Positions 8,147 to 15,858 of a DNA stretch of 64,000 nt are shown here, piece by piece. Source of the DNA: Candidatus Altarchaeales archaeon (GTDB taxonomy: Archaea; Altiarchaeota; Altiarchaeia; IMC4; SCGC-AAA252-I15); the NCBI GenBank assembly GCA_014727915.1, contig WJMO01000005.1, positions 62,001-126,000 of the forward strand, in the 5' to 3' direction. The notes under the pieces are model-generated. The model did not search any database. It had not been told where the DNA came from and saw only the letters and a program-made list of their open reading frames with translations. A program made the position numbers and the translations under genes. How positions within the stretch are numbered: position 1 is the stretch's first letter; the number at the start of each line of letters is the position of its first letter.

Positions 8147-8341
8147 TCACCCCCTTGTCATCCGCATGCCGCATCTGGGGCATGTTACCGTGTTGCACGG
8201 GGTTCCCCTAACGTGCGGCGTCGTGTGCCCGCATGACGGGCATCTGCAGCTACCCGGGCCTCCCGGGCCGCCGCCTACCATCCTTCCTCTGCCTCCGCGG
8301 CCGGGTCCTATCCTCGGTCCTCTACCGTCTCCTCTTGGCAT
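8147..8341 (-). CDS. Small Gly/Arg-rich zinc-ribbon-like protein
   Basis: 64 residues. The N-terminal half is Gly/Arg/Pro-rich (RGPRIGPGRGGRGR); the C-terminal half has CRCPSCGHTTPH and TCPRCGMRM, which can form one zinc site, plus a further Cys in RGTPCN. Short proteins of this design are frequent in NifX/MinD-ferredoxin/DUF134 clusters; the function is not established. The ATG at 8341 has GAGGTGAG upstream, and the gap to the DUF134 gene is 6 nt. Confidence 0.75.
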   Translation of the reverse strand: MPRGDGRGPRIGPGRGGRGRMVGGGPGGPGSCRCPSCGHTTPHVRGTPCNTVTCPRCGMRMTRG

Positions 8342-8347
8342 CTCATC

Positions 8348-8767
8348 TCACCTCTTCTTTGTTTTTATCCTCTTGCTCCCGCATTCTGGGCATTCACTAG
8401 GCCTCCTAGTGCTAGCTTCCTGCTTCCACTGGTGTCCGTCCTCTGAGCACCTGTACATCCTCTCCCCCTTCGCGAGATAGTCGCCACCCCTTATCTCTAT
8501 TGCCTTCCCGTTCAGGAGCGCGTCAGCGACCTTGCCCCTCGCGGACTTCAACTCCCTTGCGAGAGTCCTCCTCGAGACCTTCATCCTCTTGGCTGCCGCC
8601 TCGTGCTCCATAGTCTCATGGTCGACCAGCCTTATCGCCTCCAGTTCCTCAACCTTCAGCTCGACCACGTCAAGTTCCGTCAATGGTATCTGCCGCGGCT
8701 TGAAGTAGTCCACGTCCGGGACTCCCTTCACCTTCCTCAGGCATTTGGGTCTGCCCCTGTCTCCCAT
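8348..8767 (-). CDS. DUF134 (UPF0251) HTH protein with C-terminal zinc ribbon
   Basis: 139 residues. The N-terminus GRPKCLRKV and the central helix-turn-helix ([23 protein letters not shown], ~52-75) define DUF134; the C-terminus (~105-135) has a Cys pair ([10 protein letters not shown]) and an upstream C/H ([10 protein letters not shown]), likely a zinc ribbon. It is the first gene of the nine-gene redox operon and the best candidate for its regulator. The start lies 27 nt from a TATA box that abuts an 18-bp palindrome, which suggests autoregulation. Binding to that palindrome is inference. Confidence 0.88.
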   Translation of the reverse strand: MGDRGRPKCLRKVKGVPDVDYFKPRQIPLTELDVVELKVEELEAIRLVDHETMEHEAAAKRMKVSRRTLARELKSARGKVADALLNGKAIEIRGGDYLAKGERMYRCSEDGHQWKQEASTRRPSECPECGSKRIKTKKR

Positions 8768-8790
8768 GTTAGAACAGATGGAAATACAAG

Positions 8791-8814
8791 AATATAAATG
8801 CCCATATGGGCATT
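8791..8814 (-). promoter_or_regulatory. Promoter with 18-bp palindromic operator for the redox operon
   Basis: On the minus strand a perfect palindrome, AATGCCCATATGGGCATT (8814 to 8797), is followed at once by a TATA-like box TTTATATT (8798-8791) and, 27 nt on, by the DUF134 start codon at 8767. The palindrome occupies the BRE position, where a bound protein would block TFB. It also overlaps the stop codon of the upstream gene. Confidence 0.65.
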
Positions 8815-9313
8815 AATTTAGCACGACTACCTTGTGGACTCCCCTGACCCTCAGCAGCTTGTCTATCATGTTCCTCGGTATGGGGTTCTCGGTTATCACG
8901 GTCATCTCCGGGTTGTCGAACATGGGATCGTCCGCGATCACCTGGCGTATGCCGATGTTGGCGTTGCTCAAAGTGTTCGTCACCCCCGCCACTATCCCCT
9001 TCCCGGCCGCGTCATCGGGTATTATCTCTATCGCCCCGTAGCCGAGTATGGGCGCCAGCTCCCTGAGTGAAGGCGTGATGGCGAGGTTCTCGAAAATCCT
9101 CCTCAGCTTCTCCCTCCCTAGTATCGTCCTGACAGTGGACTTCACCACCCTCCTGTCAACCTCCAACACCCTGGAGACGCTTATCATGGAGACCTCCACC
9201 TCTCCAGCCAACAATTCACCCTCAGCGGATACCCTGATGCCGTTCCTAAGCAGGTACTCCGCAACCCGACGCTGCGCACCCTTGCCTGAAAAGGCCTTCT
9301 CAAGATCCAACAT
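8813..9313 (-). CDS. HTH regulator with ACT domain (COG2150-like)
   Basis: 166 residues from ATG 9313; a longer in-frame start at 9355 would place the TATA box inside the gene, so it was rejected. The N-terminal half contains a helix-turn-helix (VSMISVSRVLEVDRRVVKSTV, ~40-60); the C-terminal half (~85-166) is ACT-like (GKGIVAGVTNTLSNANIGIRQVIADDP). The family is described as predicted regulators of amino acid metabolism. The likely ligand is an amino acid. The gene has its own promoter and does not appear to be part of the operon behind it. Confidence 0.8.
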   Translation of the reverse strand: MLDLEKAFSGKGAQRRVAEYLLRNGIRVSAEGELLAGEVEVSMISVSRVLEVDRRVVKSTVRTILGREKLRRIFENLAITPSLRELAPILGYGAIEIIPDDAAGKGIVAGVTNTLSNANIGIRQVIADDPMFDNPEMTVITENPIPRNMIDKLLRVRGVHKVVVLN

Positions 9314-9330
9314 AGCCAGTAATCCAATAG

Positions 9331-9359
9331 GCACAAAAACTATAAAAATGCACAAAAAC
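9331..9359 (-). promoter_or_regulatory. TATA box flanked by 10-bp direct repeats upstream of the ACT regulator
   Basis: A TATA-like TTTTTATAG (9348-9340, minus) lies about 30 nt upstream of the start at 9313. It is bracketed by two identical direct repeats, GCACAAAAAC at 9331-9340 and 9350-9359 (plus-strand reading, 19-nt period). The symmetric placement suggests a regulator site, possibly for the adjacent ACT protein itself. Confidence 0.45.
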
Positions 9360-9373
9360 AGACATAAATGCTG

Positions 9374-9559
9374 TTAGTGTTTCCAGGTGGTGGGGTGCTC
9401 GCATTCCGCGCCTTCGAACACGCACAAGGGGCAGAGAAACCGGTCAACCTCCCTTTCCACACCGTCTATAAACGCGACTTCAGTGTGCGAGTAGGTCCAG
9501 GTTCTTATGTCCTGTAACTGTAGGGTTCCACAGCGGGGGCAGTTAACCAACTCACTCAC
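9374..9559 (-). CDS. Small putative zinc-binding protein
   Basis: 61 residues from a GTG start. Two Cys pairs, CPRC near residue 8 and CPLC near 43, plus a later C/H (CEHPTTWKH) could bind one or two metals. A TATA-like ATTATAGG at 9591-9583 lies about 28 nt upstream, consistent with a leaderless message. It is not similar to anything I recognise; the position downstream of feoB suggests but does not prove a metal-related job. Confidence 0.55.
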   Translation of the reverse strand: MSELVNCPRCGTLQLQDIRTWTYSHTEVAFIDGVEREVDRFLCPLCVFEGAECEHPTTWKH

Positions 9560-9633
9560 CGAATACGGATTAGATCTCCCTACCTATAATGTTAGGGGCA
9601 AAACAGTGCCAAACGAGTGGGACAATGGGGGCC

Positions 9634-11331
9634 CTAAAGGAGAACCGCCTTCAAAGATGCTCCGACCACCACGGTCACCACGACCATCAAAGCCATGGAC
9701 TTCAACAGGTCCTTCAAACCCAGCTCCCTGTAGAGGACTGTGAAAGTGGCGATGCACGGGAAGTAAATCGCGAGTATCGTGGACGCGATGGTAAGCTGCT
9801 CGGCTGACATGCCAAGAGGTGCTAGCATGCCCACCGCGACATCCTTGCGCAGGAAACCCACGATCAACGCGATGGCAGCTTCCTCCGGCAGCCCGAACAA
9901 TTCACCCATGACCGGCCCGAAAAACCCCGCGATGAAAGAGACCACTCCCGTGACATACGTGAGATTAACTGCCAACACACCCAACAGCACGTAGGGCACC
10001 GCGTCCGTTATGAAGTACTTGACCCTGACCCAAGTCTTCTTCAACAGGGATCTCGGGTCTGGTCTGCGGTAGGGCGGCACCTCAAGCAGTATCTCAGGGC
10101 TCTCCCCGGGGATGAACCTGTTCAAGGCCAGGCCCACAACGACATAGAGCGCCAGGAGAGTCGCATAGGTTATTGCGATATACCTCAGACCGTACCTTGA
10201 AAGAAGACCGATTATCACCGCGTTCTGCGCGAGGCAGGGTATGCATAGCGCCATGAGCGTCGCTGATATGAACCTCTGCTTCTTGGTCTCCAATATCCTC
10301 GTTGACAATACCCCCGGAACATTACAACCCAGCCCGAGTATGGTCGGCACTATCGCTGAACCGTGCAGTCCGATGCGGTGCATAAGATTGTCCATCAGCG
10401 TGGCTAGCCGGGGCAGGTAGCCGACATCCTCCAGAAAACTGAGGGCAAGGTAGAAAAGGACCACGAAGGGCAATACCATGTCCAACGGAACGTATACCCC
10501 CGTGGTCAGGACTCCCAGGCTCTCTATGAAATCCTCGCCGCTGCCCAGCAGGATCTCGTGCATCATGCCCGACGGGAAAACCCCTTCAACCAAACCCCGG
10601 ACCAGGGGGCCGTAGACTCCGATGAAGAAAGGGTCGAGGACGTTCTCAATGATGAAGTTCCCGGTGTTGATGATGAACGAGAACATGAGGAACAGCACAG
10701 CCAACGCTATGGGTATCCCGGTCAACGGCTTTATGGTCGCGTCCTCCAACGCTTCCGTGAACGTGTGGTCCTTCTCATGGAGCTTCTGAACCTTGGATAC
10801 TATATGCCCCACTTCCTTCCAACGCTCCTCGTCACTCCTCTCCCCCCCGACGGTCCTGGCCTCCGAAAGCCTGTCAACAAGTCTCTTCACGCCCTCGCCT
10901 GTAACTGCGACCGTCTCGACCACCGGCACGCCCAAACTCCTCTCAAGGTCGTCAACGTCCACCTCGACTCCCAGGTGCCTTGCGTCGTCGCTCATGTTCA
11001 ACGCCACAACAGTCGGCTTTCCCGATTCCAGCACCTGCAGCGTCAGATAGAGGTTCCGCTCCAGGTTGGTCGCGTCCACCACATCGATGACGACATCACC
11101 TTCGGGGAGCATCTCGGACGCGGCCTTTTCAGCCGGGTTCTCGGCGGTGAGAGCGTATGTCCCAGGCACATCGACGAGCTCGACCATCTCCCCGCCGTAC
11201 TTCATCCTCCCCGTGCAGTAGCTGACAGTTGTCCCAGGGTAGTTGCTGCACATCACGTGCACTCCCGTCAGCCGCGAGAAGAGCGCGCTCTTGCCCACGT
11301 TGGGGTTTCCCATCAGCAGTACCCGCATCAT
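9634..11331 (-). CDS. feoB: Ferrous iron transporter FeoB
   Basis: 565 residues. The N-terminal GTPase domain has G1 GNPNVGKS (8-15), G3 DVPG, G4 NMSD and a G5-like AVTGEG; the membrane part (~210-565) has the Fe2+-channel signature GLGCNVPGVLSTR and a second hydrophobic bundle (FPCIATFTVLYREL). It takes up Fe2+ across the cytoplasmic membrane. The ATG overlaps the TGA of the DtxR-FeoA gene (ATGA), so both are translated together under the DtxR-type operator at 11993-12008. It is slightly shorter than many FeoB proteins but appears complete. Confidence 0.96.
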   Translation of the reverse strand: MMRVLLMGNPNVGKSALFSRLTGVHVMCSNYPGTTVSYCTGRMKYGGEMVELVDVPGTYALTAENPAEKAASEMLPEGDVVIDVVDATNLERNLYLTLQVLESGKPTVVALNMSDDARHLGVEVDVDDLERSLGVPVVETVAVTGEGVKRLVDRLSEARTVGGERSDEERWKEVGHIVSKVQKLHEKDHTFTEALEDATIKPLTGIPIALAVLFLMFSFIINTGNFIIENVLDPFFIGVYGPLVRGLVEGVFPSGMMHEILLGSGEDFIESLGVLTTGVYVPLDMVLPFVVLFYLALSFLEDVGYLPRLATLMDNLMHRIGLHGSAIVPTILGLGCNVPGVLSTRILETKKQRFISATLMALCIPCLAQNAVIIGLLSRYGLRYIAITYATLLALYVVVGLALNRFIPGESPEILLEVPPYRRPDPRSLLKKTWVRVKYFITDAVPYVLLGVLAVNLTYVTGVVSFIAGFFGPVMGELFGLPEEAAIALIVGFLRKDVAVGMLAPLGMSAEQLTIASTILAIYFPCIATFTVLYRELGLKDLLKSMALMVVVTVVVGASLKAVLL

Positions 11332-11960
11332 ATCACCTTAACCTTGGATGCCATCCCACGGCCTATGCTCACTCTCGTGTTGCCTGTCTTCACCACCAGC
11401 GGGCCCCCAAGCGGCTCCCTGGCAACCACCTTCACCCTCTTGCCCTCCATCAGCCCGAGCGTCATCATCTTCTCCTGGAACCTGCTTCCCCCATCCAACC
11501 GTTTCAAGGTGACTGTTTCCCCCTCGAGCACGTTTATCAGGCTCCTGTCCTTTCTCTTGCCGGGGGGTATGGGCTTGTGGTCGTCCGGGCATTCGCCGGG
11601 ATAATCCATGAACCTGTCCAGGGCATCGGCCGCCTCGTCCGAGAGGCTGTGCTCCATCTGGCAGGCCTGATCGTGGACCCTGCTCTTCCTTATCTTAAGC
11701 ACGTCGCATAGGAACCTCTCAAGTAGCCTGTGCTTCCTCTTCACGTTCTCCCCGATCCTCAGCCCCTTCTTGGTCAGCCTGACCCCCTGGTATGGCTTGT
11801 GCCTGATCAGGCCCTTGCGGTCCAGCTTCCTCAGCATCTCCGAGACGCTGGACTCTTTCACTCCCAGCTCCCTGGCTATCTCCCCAGTCTTCGCCTCCTT
11901 TCCGTCTTCAAGCAGGCCGTAGATGGTCTCCAGGTACTCCTCCTTGCTCCTGTGCGGCAT
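11328..11960 (-). CDS. DtxR-family metal-dependent repressor fused to FeoA domain
   Basis: 210 residues from ATG 11960; a TTG at 11981 is in frame but would lie within the promoter. The winged HTH is at ~5-60 (EYLETIYGLLEDGKEAKTGEIARELG...KRKGLI type), the dimerisation/metal-binding domain at ~60-130 with Cys, His and Glu residues (DQACQMEHSLSDEA), and a C-terminal SH3-like FeoA domain at ~135-210 (DGGSRFQEKMMTLGLMEGKRV). It should repress feoB, and itself, when Fe2+ or Mn2+ is bound. The fused FeoA domain may also replace the separate FeoA protein needed by FeoB, as no separate feoA is present. Confidence 0.93.
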   Translation of the reverse strand: MPHRSKEEYLETIYGLLEDGKEAKTGEIARELGVKESSVSEMLRKLDRKGLIRHKPYQGVRLTKKGLRIGENVKRKHRLLERFLCDVLKIRKSRVHDQACQMEHSLSDEAADALDRFMDYPGECPDDHKPIPPGKRKDRSLINVLEGETVTLKRLDGGSRFQEKMMTLGLMEGKRVKVVAREPLGGPLVVKTGNTRVSIGRGMASKVKVI

Positions 11961-11983
11961 AGAAGATACATTACCCTCCAAAC

Positions 11984-12008
11984 ATATAAATATTTAGGCA
12001 AGCCTAAA
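11984..12008 (-). promoter_or_regulatory. DtxR/IdeR-type operator and TATA box of the feo operon
   Basis: The inverted repeat TTTAGGC-AA-GCCTAAA at 11993-12008 (7-bp perfect arms) matches the TTAGGC..GCCTAA core of DtxR/IdeR/SirR operators. A TATA-like TTTATAT (11990-11984, minus) follows directly, 24-30 nt upstream of the ATG at 11960. The layout gives iron-dependent autorepression by blocking TFB/TBP binding. The match to the family consensus is established knowledge; the control is inferred. Confidence 0.8.
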
Positions 12009-12153
12009 AAATAATTATTCAATATTATTTGGATAAATATTTTAATAATTTATAAAAAAACACAGATAGTTTCCAATATTGTCTTTTGCCCGCTTCTGGT
12101 CTCCGCTCCGCTACCAACCCGTATTTAAACCCTTCAGACTATTATCTTCTTTG

Positions 12154-13059
12154 ATGGAACACGGCGAACTCAGGGGGCTGAGATACGTGCTCATAGCGGC
12201 GATGGTGAGCGGCTTCGCAATATTCGCAAACAAATTCTTCGTGGGCGTCTACTCCGACGCGTTCGTGTACACAACAGCCAAGAACATCCTGGCGGCAACC
12301 TTCCTCGCGGCGCTGCTGGCCTTCACCAATGACATGCAACAGCTGAGGAAGCTCAAGCGAAAGGACTGGCTGAAGCTGTCCTCGATCGGAGTGGTCGGCG
12401 GGAGCATACCTTTCCTGTTGTTCTTCAAGGGACTCACATTGACATCTGCTGCGAGCGGCGCGTTCATACACAAGACCATGTTCGTCTGGGTCGCAGCACT
12501 CTCAACATTCTTCCTGAGGGAGCGGCTGAAGCTGCACCACATAACTGCAGCACTCCTGCTGCTGGCTGGTAACCTCCTGGCCATCGGATTGAACGCGTTC
12601 ACCGTCAACACGGGCGACCTCATGATACTCGCAGCCACGCTGTTCTGGGCCTGTGAGACAATCATATCCAAGAACGCGCTTAAGGACATCAAGCCCTCAG
12701 TCGTCGCATCCGCGAGGATGGCCTTCGGGTCCGTCGTCTTGCTGGGCTTCCTCGGAGCTACCGGTAGGATAGGGTCTCTGACGGCGTTGACGGCACCCCA
12801 GGCCGTTGCCGCCCTCACGACATCGGCGATTCTCTTCGCCTACGTGACCTCATGGTATAACGGGCTGAAGCTGGTGAGCGCATCGACCGCCACAGTAGTG
12901 TTATTACTGGGGGCGCCGGTGACGACCCTATTGTCTGCCACGTTCCTGTCGGCGGCGGTTCCGACAGTCCAGACGGCAGGCATCCTGATGGTATTGGCCG
13001 GCACAGTCGCTTATGTGCGGCTTTCCCCTGGTGGAACAGAACATGCGACCTTCGCCTGA
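12154..13059 (+). CDS. EamA/DMT-superfamily transporter
   Basis: 301 residues from ATG 12154, with TATTTAAA at 12122-12129 about 28 nt upstream (leaderless); a start at 12079 would lie upstream of this box. Ten hydrophobic segments are arranged as two EamA repeats: LIAAMVSGFAIFANKFFVG near the start of the first, and GDLMILAATLFWACETIIS at the start of the second. It is a multidrug/metabolite permease of the inner membrane; the substrate cannot be predicted. The AT-rich gap upstream (12009-12153) separates it from the divergent feo operon. Confidence 0.88.
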   Translation: MEHGELRGLRYVLIAAMVSGFAIFANKFFVGVYSDAFVYTTAKNILAATFLAALLAFTNDMQQLRKLKRKDWLKLSSIGVVGGSIPFLLFFKGLTLTSAASGAFIHKTMFVWVAALSTFFLRERLKLHHITAALLLLAGNLLAIGLNAFTVNTGDLMILAATLFWACETIISKNALKDIKPSVVASARMAFGSVVLLGFLGATGRIGSLTALTAPQAVAALTTSAILFAYVTSWYNGLKLVSASTATVVLLLGAPVTTLLSATFLSAAVPTVQTAGILMVLAGTVAYVRLSPGGTEHATFA

Positions 13060-13777
13060 TGAGAGGGGGCTCAGGCTGTGCTCGCGCTACTCTTACCTGC
13101 CTAACAGCCTCGGATACTGCGGGCCGCCGGACGTTAACGAGAGGATACTCGAATACGCCCTCGGAGGCGGATGCAGTGACATCCGCGAAATCCTAACAAA
13201 GTTCGAGGCATTGCACCCCTACCTGGAATTGATAGCTGGATCGAACGGTTTCGACGACGAGTTCGACATCGACGTCGTTGAAGCCCTATGGGTCGGGAAC
13301 AGGCTTTTGGAGGCAGTATCCTCATCTGACATCCAGGACATGATCCATGCAAGGTTCAAAGGCTACCTTCCAGGCAGGATACTCGAATGCATGGTCGACC
13401 GCATACCGGAAGGTTCGCTGCCCCATCACAGCTTCCACGTCTTGCACATCCAAACCATAACCGGCGTCATCTCCCGCTCCGTTGAAAACCAGGACATGTG
13501 CAGGATAAGCTGGGGAACGGTTAAAGAGAAAGAGGACAAGCTGCTGGTGGATTCTCAGAAGCTGACCGTCGAGGACGGAAGATACAAACTGGTCCCCTGC
13601 GAGAAAGAGATAGAACATAAAGCCGCCGGCCGAACCTTCACCGAACCGGAACCAGGAGACGCCACATCGATACACTGGAACATGGCAGTCGAAGCATTGG
13701 ATGGAGCTAGATTATCTAATCTGCTGAAGTACACGGAACACAACCTGAACCTGCTGAAGCCCCTTTTACTCTCTTGA
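13043..13777 (+). CDS. DUF6390-like conserved protein
   Basis: 244 residues from ATG 13043, overlapping the transporter by 17 nt. The N-terminal LCSRYSYLPNSLGYCGPP motif resembles a family I believe is DUF6390, found in archaea and bacteria, at times near hydrogenase-related genes; this assignment is from memory. Other conserved-looking parts are a central PHHSFHVLHI segment and a Trp-Gly pair (ISWGTV). No TM segment or signal peptide is seen. The function is unknown; the overlap suggests co-expression with the transporter. Confidence 0.7.
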   Translation: MRPSPDERGLRLCSRYSYLPNSLGYCGPPDVNERILEYALGGGCSDIREILTKFEALHPYLELIAGSNGFDDEFDIDVVEALWVGNRLLEAVSSSDIQDMIHARFKGYLPGRILECMVDRIPEGSLPHHSFHVLHIQTITGVISRSVENQDMCRISWGTVKEKEDKLLVDSQKLTVEDGRYKLVPCEKEIEHKAAGRTFTEPEPGDATSIHWNMAVEALDGARLSNLLKYTEHNLNLLKPLLLS

Positions 13778-13786
13778 CACCCCCCC

Positions 13787-13988
13787 ATAAAACCGTCATG
13801 TCCGCTGGTTTTACCAGGTTCGCGCCGCATGTCGCTGCCCTCGATTGTCCGGGTTTGTTGGGCGTCTTCTTGAGCGGGAATTCAGAGGGCGTCGGAACCG
13901 GCTTCACCGGCGCCCCGCCAGACGGCGATACTACCAACACCACGACGGGCGCAACCCAGCCCTAGGAACCTTTTTTTCAGGTTTTTTA
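13787..13988 (+). ncRNA. Candidate structured RNA or leader in the gap before the aldolase gene
   Basis: The 259-nt gap 13778-14036 has no convincing ORF. It contains a GC-rich stretch with simple hairpins (CTGGT-TTT-ACCAG near 13814; CCGG-CTTCA-CCGG near 13900) and ends in two T runs (T7 and T6, 13974-13987) that look like an archaeal terminator; a TATA-like CATAAAA lies at 13789-13795. This could be a small RNA. It has no recognisable SRP, RNase P, tRNA or box C/D signature. The call is weak. Confidence 0.25.
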
Positions 13989-14036
13989 AGGGGTGTTTTC
14001 CATATTAATAGCCCAGTCAATGTAGGGTGTGTTGAT

Positions 14037-14795
14037 ATGATCGGCAAGAAGATCCGGATGGAGCGGATTATGGACCGCAAGAGCGGTAACATGGTTATTG
14101 TCCCCTTGGACCATGGAGTTACCGTCGGGCCCATAAAGGGTTTGGAGAACCTTGAGGAGACAGTCAACGACGTCGCCAAGGGCGGAGCCGACGCAGTGCT
14201 CATGCACAAGGGCATGGTGGGCCGCGGCCACAGGGGATACGGGAACGACATAGGCTTGATAGTGCACCTAAACGGTGGTAGTTCGGTGGCGCCGGACCCC
14301 AACAACAAGATAATAGTCACGACAGTCGCGGAAGCCGTGCGGATAGGCGCGGACGCGGTTTCGATACACATCAACGTGGGAGCTGACAAGGAGCATAGGA
14401 TGCTCCACGACCTCGGGATGGTAGCTGAAGAATGCGCAGACTTCGGGATGCCATTGCTGGCGATGATGTACCCCCGGGGCCCGGAGATAAAGAACAGCAC
14501 CGACGTCAAATACGTCCGTCACGTGGCGAGATTGGGCGCCGAACTCGGCGCGGACATAGTCAAGACCCTGTACACCGGGGAGAAGAAGACGTTCAAGGAG
14601 GTCGTGGACGGGTGTCCCGTCCCGATAGTGATAGCCGGCGGACCGAAGATAGAGTCCGAAGCCGACCTGCTGAAGATGGTCGAGGATGCAATGGACTGCG
14701 GAGCCAAGGGCATAAGCATAGGCCGGAACATCTTCCAAGCCGACGACAGGGTCGAGATCACGAAGAAGCTATGCAAGATAGTGCATGGAAAGTGA
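14037..14795 (+). CDS. Archaeal class I aldolase (DhnA/FBA type; possibly ADH synthase)
   Basis: 252 residues from ATG 14037, chosen because AGGGTG lies upstream and because the family starts close to the [12 protein letters not shown] segment; the longer frame from 13845 is not conserved-looking. TIM-barrel motifs include [13 protein letters not shown] and the Schiff-base lysine in [10 protein letters not shown]; the phosphate site is at the AGGP and GISIGRNIF ends. It could be fructose-1,6-bisphosphate aldolase, or 2-amino-3,7-dideoxy-D-threo-hept-6-ulosonate synthase of the archaeal aromatic pathway. These two share the same fold and cannot be told apart from the sequence alone. Confidence 0.88.
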   Translation: MIGKKIRMERIMDRKSGNMVIVPLDHGVTVGPIKGLENLEETVNDVAKGGADAVLMHKGMVGRGHRGYGNDIGLIVHLNGGSSVAPDPNNKIIVTTVAEAVRIGADAVSIHINVGADKEHRMLHDLGMVAEECADFGMPLLAMMYPRGPEIKNSTDVKYVRHVARLGAELGADIVKTLYTGEKKTFKEVVDGCPVPIVIAGGPKIESEADLLKMVEDAMDCGAKGISIGRNIFQADDRVEITKKLCKIVHGK

Positions 14796-14840
14796 GCCAA
14801 TACATGATAGTGGGTCCAGTTCTGAGCAGAAAACAGACTG

Positions 14841-14854
14841 TATACTATAGTATA
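14841..14854. promoter_or_regulatory. 14-bp perfect palindrome before the CBS gene
   Basis: TATACTATAGTATA ends 5 nt before the ATG at 14860. It is a perfect inverted repeat and AT-rich, so it may be an operator, or merely a TATA-like element. It lies closer to the start codon than the usual TATA spacing. Confidence 0.35.
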
Positions 14855-14859
14855 TTAAA

Positions 14860-15774
14860 ATGGCACGTAACCTGAAGAAGTACTCGGACATCAAGGGCGG
14901 CATGGACCGCGGCAGCAGAGACCACAAGAGCAAACTCGCAGACAAGGACGGGGAAATCATGAAGGTGGCTTCCAAGAAGGTCATAGCCACGCACCCCTCC
15001 AACACAATAAAGAACGCGGCATCCCTGATGCGGGACAACGACGTCCGCAGGCTGCCCGTATTGGACGCGGGGACTGCGCGGCTTGAAGGCCTCGCGACCG
15101 CAGTGGACGTGCTGGACTTCATGGGAGGCGGGGAAAAATACAACATCATAGAAAAGGACTACGGGGGCAACTTCCTCTCGGCTATCAACACCCCCATCTC
15201 CAAGATAATGCGGGAGTCACAGTACCTTGACCGCCGTTCATCCGTAGAGGAGGTCGTGGACATCATGGTCGACAAGAAGACCAGCTGCATACCCGTCGTC
15301 GAAGACGACGAGGACCTGTCGGTCATCGCATTGGTGACTGAAAGGGACGTCCTGCCCATGGCAGGGGAATTCGGGGTTCCAGTGTCGGAGGTGATGAACT
15401 CCAAGCCCATAACGGCCTCTGAGGGCATGATGCTATCCGACGTCAGCAAGGTCATGGTAAGAAACCAGGTTCGTAGGCTTCCCGTCATAAAAGAGGGCAG
15501 CCTGGCAGGTGTGGTCACGGTCTTCGACGTCCTAGGATACCTGGAACGCGGAGAATACAAGGGCGTTGACGCGGAAGAGAACCTGAGCACCCGGGTGGAG
15601 GAGATAATGGCCTCGGAAGTCCTCGCGCTCAGGCCCGAAGAGGACCTGGGGGAAGCCGTAAAACTGATTGGAACAAGCGGCTACGGGGGTTTCCCCGTTG
15701 CGGAAGACGGCTCTCTGAAGGGCATCATAACGATCACGGACATCCTCAGATGGGTTTACCGCGAAAAAGGCTAG
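14860..15774 (+). CDS. Four-CBS-domain protein
   Basis: 304 residues. Two Bateman modules are visible: repeats begin near residues 34 (MKVASKKVIATHPSNTIKNAA), 110 (ISKIMRES), 172 (VSEVMNSKPITASEGMM) and 245 (VEEIMASEVLALRPEEDLG). Each contains the CBS signature of a predicted strand-helix with a TD/TERD-type end (VTERDVL, TITDILRW). CBS pairs bind adenine nucleotides or S-adenosylmethionine and usually regulate a partner, here unknown. Residues 1-30 are Lys/Asp-rich and look disordered. There is no catalytic domain. The preceding 64-nt gap holds a palindrome. Confidence 0.9.
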   Translation: MARNLKKYSDIKGGMDRGSRDHKSKLADKDGEIMKVASKKVIATHPSNTIKNAASLMRDNDVRRLPVLDAGTARLEGLATAVDVLDFMGGGEKYNIIEKDYGGNFLSAINTPISKIMRESQYLDRRSSVEEVVDIMVDKKTSCIPVVEDDEDLSVIALVTERDVLPMAGEFGVPVSEVMNSKPITASEGMMLSDVSKVMVRNQVRRLPVIKEGSLAGVVTVFDVLGYLERGEYKGVDAEENLSTRVEEIMASEVLALRPEEDLGEAVKLIGTSGYGGFPVAEDGSLKGIITITDILRWVYREKG

Positions 15775-15777
15775 TTC

Positions 15778-15788
15778 ATTTATATAGG
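15778..15788 (+). promoter_or_regulatory. Promoter of the RNA polymerase operon
   Basis: CATTTATATAGG right after the CBS gene stop is a good archaeal TATA box. Transcription would begin near 15810, giving a leader of about 50 nt with GGAGGTG just before the rpoH ATG. Confidence 0.6.
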
Positions 15789-15858
15789 ATAATGCGATAA
15801 TATCTTAGCCATATTTTCTCCTTCTGGCTTCAGGATGCTCAAATCCTGTGGAGGTGTT

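Noticed and set aside
10558..11604. 348-residue open frame on the plus strand
   Set aside because: Antisense to feoB and the dtxR-feoA gene; His/Arg-rich without family motif.
13716..13943. 75-residue minus-strand ORF between the DUF6390-like gene and the aldolase
   Set aside because: It overlaps the DUF6390-like gene antisense and shows no convincing protein features; treated as possible RNA or spacer.
13845..14036. 5' extension of the aldolase
   Set aside because: Arg/His-rich, no similarity to the family; ATG 14037 with AGGGTG is better.
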